DNA of 64,000 nucleotides. It comes from JADGHX01 sp963837755. GTDB taxonomy: Bacteria; Pseudomonadota; Gammaproteobacteria; Steroidobacterales; Steroidobacteraceae. Below, in pieces: positions 46,744-54,179 of this stretch (position 1 is the first letter of the stretch; every line of letters starts with the position of its first letter). The stretch lies in NCBI GenBank assembly GCA_963837755.1, contig CAWIOP010000001.1, positions 1,550,001 through 1,614,000 of the forward strand. The letters are read 5' to 3'. A program made the position numbers and the translations under genes. Under the pieces are notes generated by a model that was not told the DNA's origin, did no database searches, and was given only the letters and a program-made list of their open reading frames with translations.

Positions 46744-47709
46744 ATGCGTCTCGAGTATGACCCCACGGCCCTGAAGCGTGCCACCGAGCCGAAAGAGTTC
46801 GGGCGCGTCGCCGTGCTGTTCGGCGGCGATTCCACCGAGCGCGAGATCTCGCTGCTCTCGGGCAATGCCGTGCTCGCCGCCCTGAAGCGCAGCAAGGTCG
46901 ACGCGCACGCGTTCGATCCGCGCGACAAACCGATCACGCTGCTGACCGAAGAGCGTTTCGACCGCGTGTGGATTGCGCTTCACGGCCCCGGCGGAGAAGA
47001 CGGCACGCTGCAGGGCGCGCTCGAGTATCTCGGCGTGCCGTACACCGGCAGCGGCGTGATGGGTTCCGCCATCGGCATGGACAAGCTGCGCACGAAACGT
47101 CTCGCGCAGGCTTCGGGCGTTGCCACCGCGCCGTTCCTCACGCTCACCGGCCCGCAGGATTTCGACCACGCCATCGAAAAGCTCGGCCTGCCGATGATCG
47201 TGAAGCCCGCCACGCAGGGCTCGAGCGTCGGCATGAGCAAGGTGGAGAAGGCTTCCGATCTGCCCGCCGCCTACGCCGCCGCCGCGAAGACAGATCGCAT
47301 CGTGTTCGCCGAGAGCTGGATCGTGGGCGGCGAGTACACGGTGGCCATCCTGCAGGGCCGCGCGCTGCCATCCATCCGCATCGAGACGCCGCGCTCTTTC
47401 TACGATTACGAGGCGAAGTACTTCCGTGACGACACGAAGTACCACTGCCCGTCGGGCCTCTCCGCGCCGGCCGAGCAGCACCTTGCGAACCTCGCCCTCG
47501 CCACGTTCGACGCCGCCGGCGCCGAAGGCTGGGGCCGCGTGGATTTCATGATGGACGCGGCAGGCCGCCCGCTGCTGCTGGAGTTCAACACGGTACCGGG
47601 CATGACGGGCCACAGCCTCGTGCCGATGGCGGCGCGGGCCGCGGGCATCGACTTCGACCAACTCGTCTGGCGCGTGCTCGAAACGAGCTTCGTCCGCACG
47701 CGCGCATAG
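46744..47709 (+). CDS. ddl: D-alanine--D-alanine ligase
   Basis: This ATP-grasp enzyme makes the D-Ala-D-Ala dipeptide used by MurF. The 321-residue DdlB-type protein has GGDSTEREISLLSGNAV at the N-terminus, GVPYTGSGVMGSAIGMDK, the ATP-lid lysine region IVKPATQGSSVGMSKV, and EFNTVPGMTGHSLVP at the metal site. It stands between murB and ftsQ as usual. Confidence 0.95.
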   Translation: MRLEYDPTALKRATEPKEFGRVAVLFGGDSTEREISLLSGNAVLAALKRSKVDAHAFDPRDKPITLLTEERFDRVWIALHGPGGEDGTLQGALEYLGVPYTGSGVMGSAIGMDKLRTKRLAQASGVATAPFLTLTGPQDFDHAIEKLGLPMIVKPATQGSSVGMSKVEKASDLPAAYAAAAKTDRIVFAESWIVGGEYTVAILQGRALPSIRIETPRSFYDYEAKYFRDDTKYHCPSGLSAPAEQHLANLALATFDAAGAEGWGRVDFMMDAAGRPLLLEFNTVPGMTGHSLVPMAARAAGIDFDQLVWRVLETSFVRTRA

Positions 47710-47724
47710 AGATACGACACACCG

Positions 47725-48579
47725 ATGATCGGACGTCCCAAAAACAGGCGAAAGCAGAACGAGCGCAACGGCTCCCTCCTCAAGGGGAAGTTGCCGAAGC
47801 TCGACTGGCGTCGCTGGGGAATGACGATAGCGAGCCTCGCGGGCGTGGGTGCCGCGGCGAGCCTCGTCATGTGGTCGCTCGACCAGCCCATCGACCAGGT
47901 CACGGTCGCCGGCCGGTTTGCGCGCGTTTCCGGGTCGGACGTCGAGCGCGCCGTGAAGCACAAGGTGCGCAGCGTCGGCCTCGTCAGCGTCGACCTCAAC
48001 AGCGTGCGCGACTCCATCGAGTCGATACCGTGGGTGGATTCGGTCACGGTGCAGCGGGCCTGGCCGCATGGCCTCGCCGTCGTCGTCACGGAGCAGGTGG
48101 CCGCCGCGCGCTGGCGCGAGAACGGCCTGCTCAACACGCGCGGCGAGCTGTTCGTGGCCGATGCGCGCCACGTGCCGCTCGAGCTTGCGCAGCTCTGCGG
48201 CCCCGATGGCACCGAAAACGAAGTCGCGCGGCGCTATCTCGCGTCGCAGGGCCGCGTGGCCGAAGCCGGCATGCGCATCACGGCGCTGCGCCTGGACGCG
48301 CGCGGCGCGTGGGAATTCGATCTCGCCAACGGCGTCACCGTGCGCCTGGGCCGCCGGCAGGTCGACGAACGCTTCGAACGATTCATGGCGACCGCAGTGA
48401 AGGTCGTCTCGCAGCGCTCCGACGACATCCGGTACGTCGACATGCGCTACACCAACGGTTTTGCAATTGGATGGCGTATGGCTACGGCGGCAATTCGAAG
48501 CGATGTTCCAGGCTATTTGTTCGGGGCTCGCTTAGCGAACCCCGTTGAACCCCGCGCCGAAGGCGGTAGACATGGCTAA
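47725..48579 (+). CDS. ftsQ: Cell division protein FtsQ
   Basis: FtsQ is a bitopic divisome scaffold that recruits FtsL and FtsB. The 284-residue product has a basic cytoplasmic tail (about residues 1-30), one membrane helix (about 34-53) and a POTRA domain (DQPIDQVTVAGRFARVSG, then SIPWVDSVTVQRAWPHGLAV). The C-terminal beta domain ends in a short arginine and glycine tail. The 3' end encodes a hairpin (GGGGCTCGC against GCGAACCCC near 48516) and overlaps the ftsA start by eight bases. Confidence 0.94.
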   Translation: MIGRPKNRRKQNERNGSLLKGKLPKLDWRRWGMTIASLAGVGAAASLVMWSLDQPIDQVTVAGRFARVSGSDVERAVKHKVRSVGLVSVDLNSVRDSIESIPWVDSVTVQRAWPHGLAVVVTEQVAAARWRENGLLNTRGELFVADARHVPLELAQLCGPDGTENEVARRYLASQGRVAEAGMRITALRLDARGAWEFDLANGVTVRLGRRQVDERFERFMATAVKVVSQRSDDIRYVDMRYTNGFAIGWRMATAAIRSDVPGYLFGARLANPVEPRAEGGRHG

Positions 48580-49807
48580 GCGCTCCGACAGAGGCCTGAT
48601 CGTGGGGCTCGACATCGGCACGTCGAAAGTCGTCGCGCTGGTCGGCGAAGTGAATGCCGAGGGCGGCATCGAGGTGCTGGGCGTGGGCTCGCATCCGTCG
48701 CGTGGCTTGAAGAAAGGCGTGGTCGTCAACATCGAGTCGACGGTGCAGTCGATCCAGCGTGCGGTGGAAGAGGCCGAGCTCATGGCCGGCTGCGAGATCC
48801 ACTCCGTATACGCGGGCATCGCGGGCAGCCACGTGCGCAGCCTCAACTCGCACGGCGTGGTCGCCATTCGCGATCGCGAAGTCACGCAGGCGGACGTGGG
48901 CCACGTCATCGACGCCGCGAAGGCCGTGGCGATTCCTGCGGACCAGAAGATCCTGCACGTGCTGCCGCAGGAGTTCCTGATCGACGGGCAGGAAGGCATT
49001 CGCGACCCCATCGGCATGTCCGGCGTGCGCCTGGAAGCGAAGGTGCATATCGTCACGGGCGCCGACAGCGCCGCGCAGAACATCGAGAAATGCATCCAGC
49101 GCTGTGGCCTCGAAGTGGACGACGTGGTGCTGGAACAGCTCGCGTCGAGCTTCGCGGTGCTCACCGAAGATGAGAAAGAGCTGGGCGTCTGCCTCGTCGA
49201 CATCGGCGGCGGCACCACCGACCTGGCAGTGTTCTCGAACGGCGCCATTCGCCACACCGCCGTGATCCCGATCGCCGGCGACCAGGTCACGAACGACATC
49301 GCCGTCTCCATGCGTACGCCCACCCAGTACGCGGAAGACATCAAGATCCGCTACGCCTGCGCGCTGTCGCAGCTCGCGAACCCCGACGAGAGCATCGAAG
49401 TGCCGAGCGTGGGCGACCGCCCCGCGCGCCGCCTCGCGCGCCAGACGCTCGCCGAGATCGTGGAGCCGCGCTACGAAGAGCTCTTCGGCCTCGTGCGCGA
49501 AGAGCTGCGCCGCAGCGGCTTCGAGGAAGTGATTGCCGCCGGCATCGTGCTCACCGGCGGCAGCGCCAAGATGGAAGGCGCCATCGAGCTCGCCGAAGAA
49601 GTGTTCCACGTGCCCGTGCGGCTGGGCATACCGCACTCCGTGAACGGCCTTTCAGACGTGGTGCGCAACCCGATTTTCTCCACGGGCGTGGGGCTCCTGC
49701 TCTACGCGCGTGACAACCGCCTGCCTGCGATGCGGGGCCGCCGCCCGATCACGAGCGCGAAGACCGCGTTCGACCGGATGAAGAGCTGGTTCCAGGGCAA
49801 CCTTTGA
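48572..49807 (+). CDS. ftsA: Cell division protein FtsA
   Basis: FtsA is an actin-like ATPase that tethers FtsZ to the membrane and switches on septal synthesis. The ATG at 48572 gives 411 residues beginning MAKRSDRGLIVGLDIGTSKV. The phosphate-binding VCLVDIGGGTTDLAVF and the C-terminal amphipathic membrane helix (FDRMKSWFQGNL) are present. The frame is open from 48545, inside ftsQ. ftsZ begins 88 bp later. Confidence 0.96.
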   Translation: MAKRSDRGLIVGLDIGTSKVVALVGEVNAEGGIEVLGVGSHPSRGLKKGVVVNIESTVQSIQRAVEEAELMAGCEIHSVYAGIAGSHVRSLNSHGVVAIRDREVTQADVGHVIDAAKAVAIPADQKILHVLPQEFLIDGQEGIRDPIGMSGVRLEAKVHIVTGADSAAQNIEKCIQRCGLEVDDVVLEQLASSFAVLTEDEKELGVCLVDIGGGTTDLAVFSNGAIRHTAVIPIAGDQVTNDIAVSMRTPTQYAEDIKIRYACALSQLANPDESIEVPSVGDRPARRLARQTLAEIVEPRYEELFGLVREELRRSGFEEVIAAGIVLTGGSAKMEGAIELAEEVFHVPVRLGIPHSVNGLSDVVRNPIFSTGVGLLLYARDNRLPAMRGRRPITSAKTAFDRMKSWFQGNL

Positions 49808-49895
49808 AGCTGACAGTGCTGACAGCACGACAGACCAGTACGAAGCGACATTCGACCAACCCTTTTTTTCGAGAGCGAAGCCAGGAGACACGACA

Positions 49896-51110
49896 ATGTT
49901 CGAACTGATGGACGCATATAGCCAAAGCGCCGTGATCAAAGTGATCGGCGTGGGCGGCGGCGGTGGGAACGCCGTAGCGCACATGGTCACGAGCGGTATC
50001 GACGGGGTGGAGTTCATGTGCATCAACACGGATGCACAGGCTCTGAAACATTCCAAGGTGAAGACTGCGCTGCAGATCGGCACCAACATGACCAAGGGCC
50101 TGGGCGCCGGCGCCGACCCTGAAGTGGGCCGCCAGGCCGCAATGGAAGATCGCGACCGCATCGTCGAGCTGGTGGAGGGCTGCGACATGCTCTTCATCAC
50201 CTGCGGCATGGGTGGCGGCACGGGCACGGGAGCTGCGCCCGTGGTTGCGCAGATCGCCAAAGAGCTGGGCATCCTCACGGTCGCGGTGGTCACGAAGCCG
50301 TTCGAGATGGAAGGCGGCAAGCGCTCGCTCATCGCGGAACACGGCATCGGCGAGCTCGGCAAGTACTGCGACTCGCTCATCACCATTCCGAACCAGAAGC
50401 TGCTGACGGTGCTGGGCCCGCAGACGACGTTGCTCGATGCCTTCAAGGCCGCGAACACGGTGCTGCAAGGCGCAGTCCAGGGCATCGCTGAGCTGATCAC
50501 GCGCCCCGGCCTCATCAACGTGGACTTCGCAGACGTGCGCACGGTGATGGCCGAGACCGGCATGGCGATGATGGGCTCGGGCTCCGCTACCGGCGAAGGC
50601 CGCGCGCGCGCGGCTGCGGAGGCTGCCGTCTCCTCGCCGCTGCTCGAGGACATCAACCTCGCCGGCGCTCACGGCATTCTCGTGAACGTCTCGGCGGGCA
50701 TGGACCTCTCGATCGGCGAGTTCCAGGAAGTGGGCCAGATCGTGAAGCAGTTCGCTTCCGAAGACGCCACTGTGGTCGTGGGCACGGTCATCGACCCCGA
50801 GCTCACCAACACCGTGCGCGTCACGGTGGTGGCGACGGGCCTCGGCCGTCCGGCCGCGGTTTCGCGTCCGCTGATGCCACGCGAGCGCGAGCAGGCGCCC
50901 GCGGTTCGCGAAGCGCCGGGCCACCGTGGGGAGTCGTCGGTTCCGCCGATGCGCGTGGTGCGCCGTCAGCCCCTGTCGAGCACCGACTACGCGGCGCTCG
51001 ACAAGCCGACGGTGCAGCGCCAGCGGGCAGTGGGCGATGGCCTGCGCCCGGAGACCGACACGGAGGATCTGCTGGATATTCCGGCGTTCCTGCGGCGTCA
51101 GGCGGACTAG
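49896..51110 (+). CDS. ftsZ: Cell division GTPase FtsZ
   Basis: FtsZ polymerises into the Z-ring. The 404-residue protein has the GTP-binding start IGVGGGGGNAVAHM and the tubulin signature CGMGGGTGTGAAPV. The T7 loop NVDFADVRTVM and a disordered linker of about 65 residues follow. The C-terminal peptide DIPAFLRRQAD binds FtsA, ZipA and other partners. A good AGGAG ribosome site precedes ATG 49896. It is the last gene of the cluster, and a terminator follows at once. Confidence 0.97.
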   Translation: MFELMDAYSQSAVIKVIGVGGGGGNAVAHMVTSGIDGVEFMCINTDAQALKHSKVKTALQIGTNMTKGLGAGADPEVGRQAAMEDRDRIVELVEGCDMLFITCGMGGGTGTGAAPVVAQIAKELGILTVAVVTKPFEMEGGKRSLIAEHGIGELGKYCDSLITIPNQKLLTVLGPQTTLLDAFKAANTVLQGAVQGIAELITRPGLINVDFADVRTVMAETGMAMMGSGSATGEGRARAAAEAAVSSPLLEDINLAGAHGILVNVSAGMDLSIGEFQEVGQIVKQFASEDATVVVGTVIDPELTNTVRVTVVATGLGRPAAVSRPLMPREREQAPAVREAPGHRGESSVPPMRVVRRQPLSSTDYAALDKPTVQRQRAVGDGLRPETDTEDLLDIPAFLRRQAD

Positions 51111-51117
51111 TTAATTG

Positions 51118-51220
51118 GAAAAAAGTCGCCTGGCGGCGCTTTTTTCGGACGTCAGCTTCGTTCCCGGCGGCAAAAAGCGTGGTTTTTGCCGCCTGGCTTG
51201 GCGCGTGGCTACGCCCGGGC
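51118..51220 (+). terminator. Terminator and single palindromic unit after ftsZ
   Basis: The hairpin GAAAAAAG-CGCC/GGCG-CTTTTTTC (51118-51146) ends in six T, a good intrinsic terminator for the dcw transcript. A second perfect palindrome follows, GGCGGCAAAAA (51166-51176) against TTTTTGCCGCC (51183-51193) with loop GCGTGG. After it comes GCGCGTGGCTACGCCCGGG. The whole block is homologous to the unit that is tandemly repeated at 22309-22917. Confidence 0.85.
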
Positions 51221-51396
51221 CAAAGGCCGCGGGATGCCTGGCTGCGGTCGCGGCGGTGGCATGACGAAAAGTCAGTGACAGACCCGCCCATGGCGGTTGT
51301 GTTACGGTAGCGCGCCTCGTGCGCCCTTGCGGGTTGTCCGCTGACGGACGCTTCGCTCTCCCGCATCGGCGCGCGAAACGCGCGCTACGGATCCCT
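51221..51396 (+). other. lpxC leader
   Basis: This stretch has no gene. It should hold the lpxC promoter, because a terminator closes the ftsZ transcript. I see no clear -35/-10 pair. GTCAGTGACAGAC lies near 51270 and an inverted GCGCGCGAAACGCGCGC at about 51370. Confidence 0.5.
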
Positions 51397-52314
51397 ATGG
51401 TTGGTCAACGTACTCTCAAGAACTCCATTCGAGCGACAGGCGTAGGCCTGCACTCGGGCAAAAAGGTGCTGATGACGCTGCGCCCCGCGCTGGCGGACAC
51501 CGGCATCGTCTTCCGCCGCACAGATCTGCAGAACGGCGAAGACATCCCCGCCCGCGCAGACAACGTGGGCGAGACAGCCTTGGGCACCACTCTCGTGAAA
51601 GGGGACTCCAAGGTCTCCACCGTGGAGCACCTGCTCTCAGCGTTTGCGGGCCTCGGCATCGATAACGCCATCGTGGAGCTGAGCGCGTCCGAAGTGCCCA
51701 TCATGGATGGCAGCGCGGGCCCCTTCGTGTTCCTGCTGCAGTCCGCCGGCATCGAAGAGCAGCGCGCGCCCAAGCGTTTCGTGCGTGTCAAGCAGCACAT
51801 TCGCGTGGAAGACGGCGACAAGTGGGCCGAGTTCCGCCCCTTCGACGGCTTCAAGGTGAACTTCGAGATCGAGTTCAACCACCCTGTGTTCAAGCGCCGC
51901 GCGCAGAAGGCGTCGATGGATTTCTCCACGACGTCGTTCCTCAAGGAAGTGAGCCGGGCGCGCACCTTCGGCTTCATGCGCGACCTCGAGACCATGCGCT
52001 CGCGCAACCTCGCGCTCGGGGGAAACCTCGACAACGCGATCGTGCTGGATGATTTCCGCGTGCTGAACGAAGACGGCCTGCGCTACGAGGACGAATTCGT
52101 CAAGCACAAGATCCTCGACGCCATCGGCGACCTCTACCTGCTCGGCCACAGCCTCATCGGCGAGTTCAGCGGCCACAAGAGCGGCCACGCCCTCAACAAC
52201 AAGCTCCTGCGCATGCTCATCAAGGAGCGCTCGGCGTGGGAAGAAGTGGTGTTCGAGACGGCGGACGAAGCGCCCATCTCTTACGTGGACGCGCCGGCGC
52301 ATATCGCCGGCTGA
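51397..52314 (+). CDS. lpxC: UDP-3-O-acyl-N-acetylglucosamine deacetylase LpxC
   Basis: LpxC is the zinc deacetylase of the committed step of lipid A synthesis. The ATG at 51397 gives 305 residues starting MVGQRTLKNSIRATGVGLHS. Zinc and catalytic residues are in STVEHLLSAFAGLGIDNA and SGHKSGHALNNKLL. The open frame extends to 51319, but the family N-terminus decides the start. Its place after ftsZ is standard. Confidence 0.96.
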   Translation: MVGQRTLKNSIRATGVGLHSGKKVLMTLRPALADTGIVFRRTDLQNGEDIPARADNVGETALGTTLVKGDSKVSTVEHLLSAFAGLGIDNAIVELSASEVPIMDGSAGPFVFLLQSAGIEEQRAPKRFVRVKQHIRVEDGDKWAEFRPFDGFKVNFEIEFNHPVFKRRAQKASMDFSTTSFLKEVSRARTFGFMRDLETMRSRNLALGGNLDNAIVLDDFRVLNEDGLRYEDEFVKHKILDAIGDLYLLGHSLIGEFSGHKSGHALNNKLLRMLIKERSAWEEVVFETADEAPISYVDAPAHIAG

Positions 52315-52368
52315 AGCCGCGCGCATCGCGCACCGCCGGTCTCATCGGCGACTGACGACGCGGCCCCT

Positions 52369-52737
52369 TCAGCGCCGCGGCATCACCTTCACGATCACCT
52401 CGTGAATAGCGGCGTTCTGTTCGCGGACCTCCGTCTCGAATTCGACGACGGCGAAGCGCAGCCGCGAGGACCACGCCGGGGAGTCCGCGAAAATCGTGAG
52501 CGTCGTTTCGCGCTCCACGGCCCCGGTCACATGGGCGTCGAGGTCTTCCGGAAGCCTGTTTTTCAGCCACAGGCGCCAGTCCGCCTGTGCCTGTCTCTGC
52601 TCGCAGACACGCCCGAGCGCAGACTGTGAAATGCGGCTCAGGAGCGACTTGACAGATTGGGGCGCTCGGGAACCGCCAGCGGAACGACCTCCCACTCGGG
52701 GCGTTTGAGGGTTGTGTCGTCGGTGTCGTTTGGGCAT
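52369..52737 (-). CDS. dciA: DciA family protein (DUF721), DnaB helicase-loading factor
   Basis: DciA proteins bind DnaB and help load it in bacteria that lack DnaC. The ATG at 52737 gives 122 residues. The basic start (PKRHRRHNP) is followed by the DUF721 core LPEDLDAHVTGAVERETTLT and the signature IFADSPAWSSRLRFAVVEFE. The order lpxC, dciA, M23 peptidase, secA is typical of related gammaproteobacteria. Its leader on the minus strand runs antisense to the riboswitch of the divergent peptidase gene. Confidence 0.88.
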   Translation of the reverse strand: MPKRHRRHNPQTPRVGGRSAGGSRAPQSVKSLLSRISQSALGRVCEQRQAQADWRLWLKNRLPEDLDAHVTGAVERETTLTIFADSPAWSSRLRFAVVEFETEVREQNAAIHEVIVKVMPRR

Positions 52738-52740
52738 ATT
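52712..52740 (+). promoter_or_regulatory. Possible promoter for the riboswitch-M23 transcript
   Basis: TTGTGT (52712-52717) and CATATT (52735-52740) are 17 bp apart, just before the aptamer and inside the dciA start region on the other strand. The match is moderate. Confidence 0.4.
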
Positions 52741-52744
52741 GCAC

Positions 52745-52838
52745 AGCGCTGATCGAGGCAAACCCACCGAAAGGTGTGGGACGCAAAGCCACCGGTCTAA
52801 AGCGAGGAGCTATGACAGCGGGGTTGCCAGCAGGGCGC
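52745..52838 (+). ncRNA. GEMM-I cyclic di-GMP riboswitch
   Basis: The aptamer shows all conserved parts in order. GGCAAACC is at 52757-52764, a CACC/GGTG stem is capped by GAAA (52769-52772), GGGACGCAAAGCC is at 52778-52790, and ACCGGTCTAA follows. A short hairpin with ATGA provides the 11-nt tetraloop receptor (TCTAA...ATGA). AGCGGGGTTGCC closes at 52828. By alignment with Vc2 the base that sets ligand choice (position 20) is G, which points to c-di-GMP rather than cGAMP. It precedes the M23 peptidase gene by about 105 bp. Confidence 0.92.
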
Positions 52839-52943
52839 AGGGTATTTGAAACAGAACAGGGCGGTCTACGTCCGGCTCTCTTTTCTCAGCCAATTCGCCT
52901 GGCGACTCATTCGGGGATTCCAGTGCTTCCGTAAGAGGGCAGC

Positions 52944-53912
52944 ATGAACCTGATCTTGTTTTCGCAGCGTGAAGGCCGAGCACGCCAATTGAATCTCGCG
53001 CACCCGGTGACGCTCGGTGTCGTGGGTGCCCTTGCGCTCGGCATTCTGGGCACTGCCTTTGCCCTCGGGATGAAGCTCGGCCAGCGCAGCAGCGCAGCCA
53101 TGGGCCACGGCGATTCCACCCAGTGGGCCCAGGTGCTCACCGACCAGCGCAAGCAGATCGCGGACCTGCGCTCCCAGTTGCAGGAACGCGTGGACGCCAT
53201 GGCCATGCGCCTCGGCCAGGTCAACGCCCACGTCATCCGCCTCGACGCGTTGGGCCGGCGTCTCACGGACATGGCGAACATCGACCAGCGCGAATTCGAT
53301 TTCGACAGCGAGCCGCCCACCGGCGGCCCCGAAGACAGTGACGGCGTAGGCGCCGACATCCCGGACCTCACCAGCCTGCTCGACAGCCTCGAGCGCAAGG
53401 TCGACCTGCGCAACGCGCAACTCGCGGCCCTCGAAAACGTCATCCTCTCCCGCGACCTGAACCAGCAGATCCGCCCCGAAGGCCGCCCCACCAGGGCCGG
53501 CTTCATCTCCTCGTATTTCGGCGAGCGCCAGGATCCTTTCACCGGCCACGAGGCGTTCCACCGCGGCGTCGACTTCGCCGGCGTGGCGGGCTCCGAGGTC
53601 GTCGCAGTGGCCACCGGCGTGGTCACCTGGGCTGGCCAGCGCTCGGGCTACGGCTCGCTCATCGAAATCAACCACGGCAATGGTTATGTCACACGTTACG
53701 GCCACAACCAGCGCGTGCTCGTCTCGGTAGGCCAGACCGTCACCCGCGGCGACCCGGTCGCCCTCATGGGCTCCACCGGCCGCTCCACCGGCCCTCACGT
53801 GCACTTCGAGGTGCTCAAGAACGGCCGCCAGATCAACCCGGCGTCCTTCCTCGGCACCCCCGGCAACGCCAACTCCATCGTCAAGTCCGGCTCCGCCACC
53901 GTCGGCCGCTAA
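52944..53912 (+). CDS. M23 family metallopeptidase (LytM-type)
   Basis: This 322-residue protein has an N-terminal membrane anchor (about residues 24-48), a coiled-coil-like stretch (about 60-115) and a C-terminal M23 domain. Zinc ligands are in FHRGVDFAG and GPHVHFEVL, so the catalytic set looks complete. Such proteins cut peptidoglycan cross-links or activate amidases at the envelope. A GEMM-I riboswitch lies in its leader, so c-di-GMP should set its expression. The secA gene follows on the same strand, a common arrangement. Confidence 0.93.
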   Translation: MNLILFSQREGRARQLNLAHPVTLGVVGALALGILGTAFALGMKLGQRSSAAMGHGDSTQWAQVLTDQRKQIADLRSQLQERVDAMAMRLGQVNAHVIRLDALGRRLTDMANIDQREFDFDSEPPTGGPEDSDGVGADIPDLTSLLDSLERKVDLRNAQLAALENVILSRDLNQQIRPEGRPTRAGFISSYFGERQDPFTGHEAFHRGVDFAGVAGSEVVAVATGVVTWAGQRSGYGSLIEINHGNGYVTRYGHNQRVLVSVGQTVTRGDPVALMGSTGRSTGPHVHFEVLKNGRQINPASFLGTPGNANSIVKSGSATVGR

Positions 53913-53963
53913 CCGGCCGACCACACGCGACCCCATCTCCGTTCCGTCCCCCCGCAAAAGCCA

Positions 53964-54022
53964 AGCGGTCTTACGGCCGGTCCCCGCCGAGGCCCTCTGC
54001 GAGTGAGGCTCCGACTGCGACG
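53964..54022. repeat. Palindromic element E (right half only)
   Basis: GGTCTTACGGCCGGTCCCCG, then GCCGAGGCCCTCTGCGAGTG and GGCTCCGACTGCGACGCC reproduce the right half of the element A/D family. The left arm and hairpin two are missing. It lies between the M23 gene and secA. Confidence 0.8.
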
Positions 54023-54091
54023 CCGTCACTCGGCAAACGCATCCTTGATTCAGCCGACCCGCGAACCAATACCGCGCTGTCACGTCTATTG

Positions 54092-54101
54092 CGTACAATA
54101 C
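54092..54101 (+). promoter_or_regulatory. Possible -10 element for secA
   Basis: TACAAT at 54094-54099 lies 81 bp before the secA start. No convincing -35 is seen at the right spacing. Confidence 0.35.
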
Positions 54102-54179
54102 GCGACCCCCAAGCGCTTGCCGGCCGCGTAACTGCCCGCCAAGACAGATATTTTTCGCCAAAACTGGAAACCACCGCCG

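Noticed and set aside
48510..48545. Hairpin in the 3' end of ftsQ (GGGGCTCGC/GCGAACCCC) as a terminator
   Set aside because: It has no T-run, lies within coding sequence and would cut off ftsA and ftsZ. It is more likely a coding coincidence or a translation-coupling structure.
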